A stretch of DNA of 64,000 nucleotides from Kryptolebias marmoratus (lineage: Eukaryota > Chordata > Actinopteri > Cyprinodontiformes > Rivulidae): positions 18,389,912 to 18,453,911 of the forward strand of contig NC_051450.1 of assembly GCF_001649575.2 (NCBI RefSeq), read 5' to 3'. A program made the translations under genes and the position numbers. Positions 25,801 to 31,800 of the stretch are shown here, in pieces. Position 1 is the stretch's first letter; each line of letters begins with the position of its first letter. The notes below the pieces were generated by a model. The model did not search any database and was not told where the DNA came from. It was given only the letters and a program-made list of their open reading frames with translations.

Positions 25801-28800
25801 TCACACATACAACATAGCATTAGCAATCAATGTCTCAACATAAACCTTTTTACCCAAGCTGCACTTAAAATATTCACCAGTGACGTGACACACACACACA
25901 CACACAAACACACAAGTTGCGGCGCACAGGCATTGGTTATGGGGAGGGGGGTTAAGGACATTCAGCTCCTCGAGTCGACAGCCCTAATTTAGGAGACGGA
26001 TTCAATCACACACACATACAGAATGCAAAACGCTCCAATCACTGGAAGAAAGCAGGAAAGGGCCCTCCATCGCTCTCCCTCTCCCCTCACTGTCCATCTC
26101 TCTGGCTTTCTCTCCTGTGCTCCCTCGCTCCTTTTTGTCTCTCTCTCTGCCTCTCTTGGACAGGCACTCGTTTGGCTGTGTTGATTGAAAACAGGTTTTA
26201 GATTTGGGGAAATGATAGGGCGAGTAATGGGCGCGCTGACGAAAGGATAGCCCTTCTCCTGTAATGGGACATGGAGCGTATATTTCCCCCCTTGGACTCA
26301 AATAGACGCTACTCCAGCGATCTGGGTGCACTCAGTAGGCGTCAGCCACAAGGCCTCTTTAGCCACAGTTCTCCCTGATTGATGTCACTTGATTAGAAAG
26401 GGCCGCCGGGCCGAGTGATTTATTTATTTGATTAAATATTTATGTATGTATGTTATTTATGTATGTATGCCTGAGTCCCGCGAGTGTGCGAGCTCAGACC
26501 AGAGTGAGGCAGCAAAAGAGCGAGACAGCTGACTTAAATATAACGTGTAATCAACAGATGACCACTCAGAAAATGGAGGGAGCTGAAATAGAGGGATTGT
26601 GGGGGGGGTACTAACATGATTATAGCCTCCATTTTTGCTTTCTTTTATTTCTGTCTTTGCCCAGATGCAAGAAATCATCACCAATCAATTCTGGACTCTC
26701 CTCTTCTCTTTATGTTTCTCTTGTTCTTTGCTGCATCGGCGATCCATGCAGACTTTTTGCCTCCCCTTTCAGTCTTTGTTTTCCTGTCTCGTGGTTCATT
26801 ACATAATTTTTCACCAGGAAACCGGCTTAAAAATCCTGACTGAAATCACAGTTTATGTAGCCATTCTTAAAAACCTGATAGAAACTGGCTCGTAGCACAT
26901 TGTTGGGAGAAATACAGATCTTTTTTTTGTTTTGTTTTGAGCGTGGACCGGAAGTTTGTTTCAGGTTGGAGTATTTGTGTGAACAACAGCCAGATATCTG
27001 ACAAACCCTAAGCTTAGCCAAAAATGGGAAAAAAAGCACAAAGGATTGATTTAAAATAGACTTTTTGAGAATCTAATACTTTCTTTCCCCATTGAGCGCT
27101 CATTGTGTCTCTGGTTTACTGAACACTTTTTAATTTTCCAACATTTATGCGACACAAAAGGATGATAAGAACCACTGCGTCTGCAGGAGAGGGAGTAAAT
27201 GTTAATCTGGAGGATGAAATCAATCAGTCAGTCCTGATGCCTCCGTCTGAAACTCTTCTCTTACTTTTTGCTCCTTTCTGTCGTGTCCTCAGATGACCTC
27301 AGGGTGGATAATTCTGTTCAAAAAGTTGAGATTTTTGATGATTTAGCCCCAGAACGTATTCAGATGGAAGGATTCACATCTGTTGTGTATCCGGTGTTGC
27401 TCGGCAGGCTTGACGAGTCCCAAATGACCACAAACTTATCTTTAAATGCAAGAAACTTCAAAATAAGACATTTTATACGAACGTTCAGTCAGCTGTGAGC
27501 TCATAAACTGGATTTGATGTTGAATGATAAGGACTGTAATAAGATATTATTAAAAAGTCTTCAGTTATTCCTCATTTCCTGTTTTCCTTCCAAAAATCCA
27601 GACCTTCTTGTAGTCTTTTAAAGCTGGCTTAATCAACCAGACTAAAAGCAATTTCTGTCCACAGAACTGTGTTAATTTGTCTGAACGCTCTTTAAGAACT
27701 GACGGCACAGTAAGACATTTGCACATACGTTAATAAATAAATAATATTTGCACATTCTGCCTTATTTTCTGACTTCGCCCAATTCTGCCTACTTCCTGTT
27801 TGGAGCTCAGATTCTTTCTTTGTTTTAGTCTAATTTAGAGTTTATTTAAGTGAAGGAACTCACAAAGAGAGATTTGTATCGCTGTGTTTGTGACAAACGT
27901 CTTGAATTTCAGACGTTGTTTTTGGACTTTGGCTGCTTTTTTTTTTGTTAATCTTCTTCAGTCTGACCAGTGACTCATTCAGGCATAAAAAAGCGCCTGA
28001 ATTTAAGAGATGAACCAGTGTTTTGTTGACACAAAATGGCCGAATTGGCAAAGAAACAATTTCAAACGGGATTTCTCCCTCTCTCTGTTTCTGTTCAGAT
28101 CTTTGTTGGAATTTGTCCTTTCTTCAAGACACAACTTTTAGATGCGTCTTTATTTGTTCTCCCCTTGTTCATTTACCTCATATTTAAACCACACACACTG
28201 CGCAGCATGTCATAGTCTGGTACGAGGACCGGAGAGGAAATGAGCGGAAAATCAGCCGAAGTCCAGAGGAAAAAAAACTTCTTCAACTCAGAAAGCTTGA
28301 AGAACCGTTCGGATTATTTTAAAAGATTGCAAGTAAATCCGGCTCCTGTGAAGCAAAGAGTAAAGAAATCAGGAGCGGTTTAAAATCTTTGAATAAATCA
28401 CCACCAAACAGGGATGTTATTGTGACAAACTGGAAACAGGAATATTAGTTATTGTAGCAACTAAAGTAACTCTGAATAAACTCTGTGATTCAGGAAAACA
28501 CTGGTAATTTATACCAACTGCATATGTTTACTGTTTAGGCATGTTTACGACAGCTCTGTTGTGACTTGAACGCACTACGCTGCAGTCTTCAAACCGGCTG
28601 ACATTGTTGTGGTTTTATCAGCTAATCCCGTCCGGCTTAAAACCGAAACGATCCGTTTCCAACTCGAGCCGCTTTTTATTTATTTATTCCCCAAAGTGAG
28701 AGAGATGCATGCATATGCACGCACTCACGCTGCTAAAAAAAATATAGGTTGAAGGTGTTATCTCTCGGTCCTGGGGCAGTAATACCCCATATTACTGCAT

Positions 28801-31800
28801 TACACGCCCAGGGGCCACACGGCTCCGATTACAGAGAGGAGACGCACAATCCTGCACTCCGGACTCCACCCCGGCTGCCTCTGCATCGTTTTATTACAAA
28901 TATGGACTTTTAGGAGCTCCAAAATTGATATTTGTCTGCCTTTTTGGTGCAGATTTGACATAGTTTAGTTTGATTTGTGGATTTATTCCTAAATCAGCTC
29001 ATGAGCTTTGTTTTTTTTGCTGCATTAGATGTCGATTTCACCGTGAGTCATAAATGTGCAGCCCTTCAACCAAAAATACGCACAACCGCCAGCCATTTTA
29101 CTAACTTGCTCTGTTATTTAAATCAGAAGCTCGCAGAATTGTTACCTTTTGTTTTAACTTTCCCCGCTGGCTGCTGGCGGCTCCCGTTTCACTCTGTCAT
29201 TATTACTCCATAGGTTTTACTCAGTCCGCCGGCTTAACATCAGCCGGGGCGGATGCTACAGAGGTGCAGAGTGACAGAGCGGTGATTACGAACGAGCGGC
29301 ACGATTGTTGGAAACGCTGGCGCTCTGATCAACACGCGGGTGAGAAGGGAGCTGGCGTTCCTCCAGCCCGGACTCGCAGCGGCGCGCTCTCAATCTGTCA
29401 CGCGCTCCGGGCCGGACCCGCTCCTGATAGCTGTGTTTACGTGACAAAAAGTTATCGGAGGGATTCGTCCGTTTAAAGGAAGAAGAAAAACGGCGCCAGC
29501 CTTCTCCTTTTTTTTTTTTTTTTTTAACGCCTACGTTTGCCGCCTGCTTAAAGCAGATCATGGCGATTCCCGTCGTGTCACAGTTTAGATAATATCTGTG
29601 TTTTTATGTTGAGTCCAGCCACGATGCAGCCTGAATGTATATTTTCAGGAGCGCGCCAAACATATATAATAAAAGACATTAATGGAAAATTGCACAGACT
29701 GTACGTACAACACAAAAGAGCTGTGACTCAACGCAGATTGTAATTTGGGTTTGTGTGTGTGTGCGTGTGTGTGTGCGAGCATTTGCAGGCTCGTCTTATC
29801 TACATGTACATTGCGTTTTTTTGTGCCTGATTGCTGCGACTGAGTAAAACATGGAGGCAATTTCATCCGCTGCAGGAGATCTCTAATAGATTACACACAG
29901 AGGTGTGCACACAATGGAGGAAGGAGAAAAAAAACACACACACACACGCTGTCCGTTTCTTAGCTGGGAACATCCCATATCAATGACTTCCAAATCATTT
30001 CATGCCACTTTCTTCTCCCCCCCGTTTGACCCCCCCCTTTTCCTGCAGGTTTCAGTCCTGAGTGTGGGCAGTGTGATTGTGAGCAATAATATAATTTTGT
30101 CGCATTGATAAAACATAAATTGTCCTTGAGCTTCGCTTTCCTAATGATCCATTTAGAGACGGCGTCCCTGCCAGCCTCTCAGCGCTCTGCGTTCGGTCCT
30201 TCATCTCCTTTCTCCTCTCCTCCTCCTTCCCTTTTTTTTTTTTAACTCTCCTTATTCTATCTTCCTCTTCCGCGCTCCCCCTCCCTCTCTCCGGCAGTAC
30301 AAAGCGGGGTGGCAAAATGCACGGGTGCGATTGTCAAATCAATTATTCATTCTGTGCAATTACACTCACACAAAGAAGTTTCCCTGTGCTCAGAGTAGTG
30401 ATTAAATTAACTGCTATTCCAGCTGCCCGTCGCCACCAGCCTAATAGAATATTCATGGAGGCGGCCGACAGAATGGCCGATCTCCATTAACTTCATCATG
30501 CTCACTTAATTACAGGCTTGTTATTGTATTTACACCTAGTTAGAGCGTGCAGAGCCCCGATCTACTCGTGCCCGGCTCCACCAGAGTGTGTGCGAGTGTG
30601 TGACAACACCTAGTTAGAGCAGAGATAACCTCTGGAGACGCTCACTGTGCCACGTGCACGAGCGCCGGACTTTGCGTGGACGCTCTCAGTGTACGATCGA
30701 AGCGCACATCTCTTATTTGTTGCTCGTATTTTCTCGTTTTTTTTGTATTTTTTTTCGCCTCCCTGCATCACGCCTGGGCCTTCACAGCTCAGCCGTCCCC
30801 CCCTCTCTCCTCTCTACTTCCACCTCTGGATTCCCTTTTTTTTTTATTTGAGCCACACTCCCCACTGTGCTCCGGCTTGCAGCGAGATCTCCCAGTCTTT
30901 CTTTTCCTCTCCGCCGCTCTTAAATCATTCTTTTATCTGTTCGCCACGCGGTGATTGAGTTGGAAAAGAGAAAGGAGAAGACGACGAAGGGGGGAGAATT
31001 ATTTTCTTCTACCTTTCAGAAAATGATGACATGATTGCTTTCGCTTGATCATGCATCATCACCCCTCTCTCTCTGCCTTTCTTCCCCCCCTTCTCCTCCC
31101 GTCATTCCCACCTTCGCTAAAATGCGGATTATCTGGTAATAGTTGCTGCTGGCGTTTAAGTCACCCACACCATCTTCTTCTTCTCCGAGCGCGTGCGATT
31201 ACTGTTTGACGTGTGAATGTTTTTTAGTGGCTGAGTTACCAGGTTTTTTAAGTGTTTAACTACCCGCGTTGTCGTGTGTATTCTTGTAGCGTGTGTATCT
31301 AACCTTTGTTCCTCGAGGCAGTCAGTGGGCTGCTATTTATCCAGCAGCCACTAATGCAGCCGACAGGAAGGACGAGACAGGAGATAGGGCCGAGGAGGTG
31401 GCCAGGAGATGACAACGGGCCATATGGACAACTTTATGTGCACGTGTGTGCATGTGATCCAGACTGAAACGCATCTGCACACAAATATAAGGCACTATTT
31501 TAGCCCAAGTGTTTTGTTTTTTTTTATTGTGATGCGTTTTTCTTTTTTTTTTTTTTTTTAAAGTGCGTCTTTAAAAAATTATCTGATTAATTAGGCCTTG
31601 AATAGCAGCAATTTTCTGCAAATCAGTGTGCCGTTTATCAATTAAAAATGCATGTGTGTCAGCTTCGGTGTGTTTCTCACATAAAACAGACCCGTGAGGA
31701 CGATAACTCGGGTGTGAGGCGGGGCGGGGGGAAAAAATGCCACAATTTCTATTACCGGGTTGTGTAGACATTAATTTAAACGGCGCTTTTCAAGCAAAAC

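Noticed and set aside
27268..27498. 76-codon + strand open frame preceded by a possible splice acceptor (CCTCAG)
   Set aside because: It would sit between pola1 exons j and k, but the phases of those two already join and their product matches the vertebrate protein without an insertion of this sequence.
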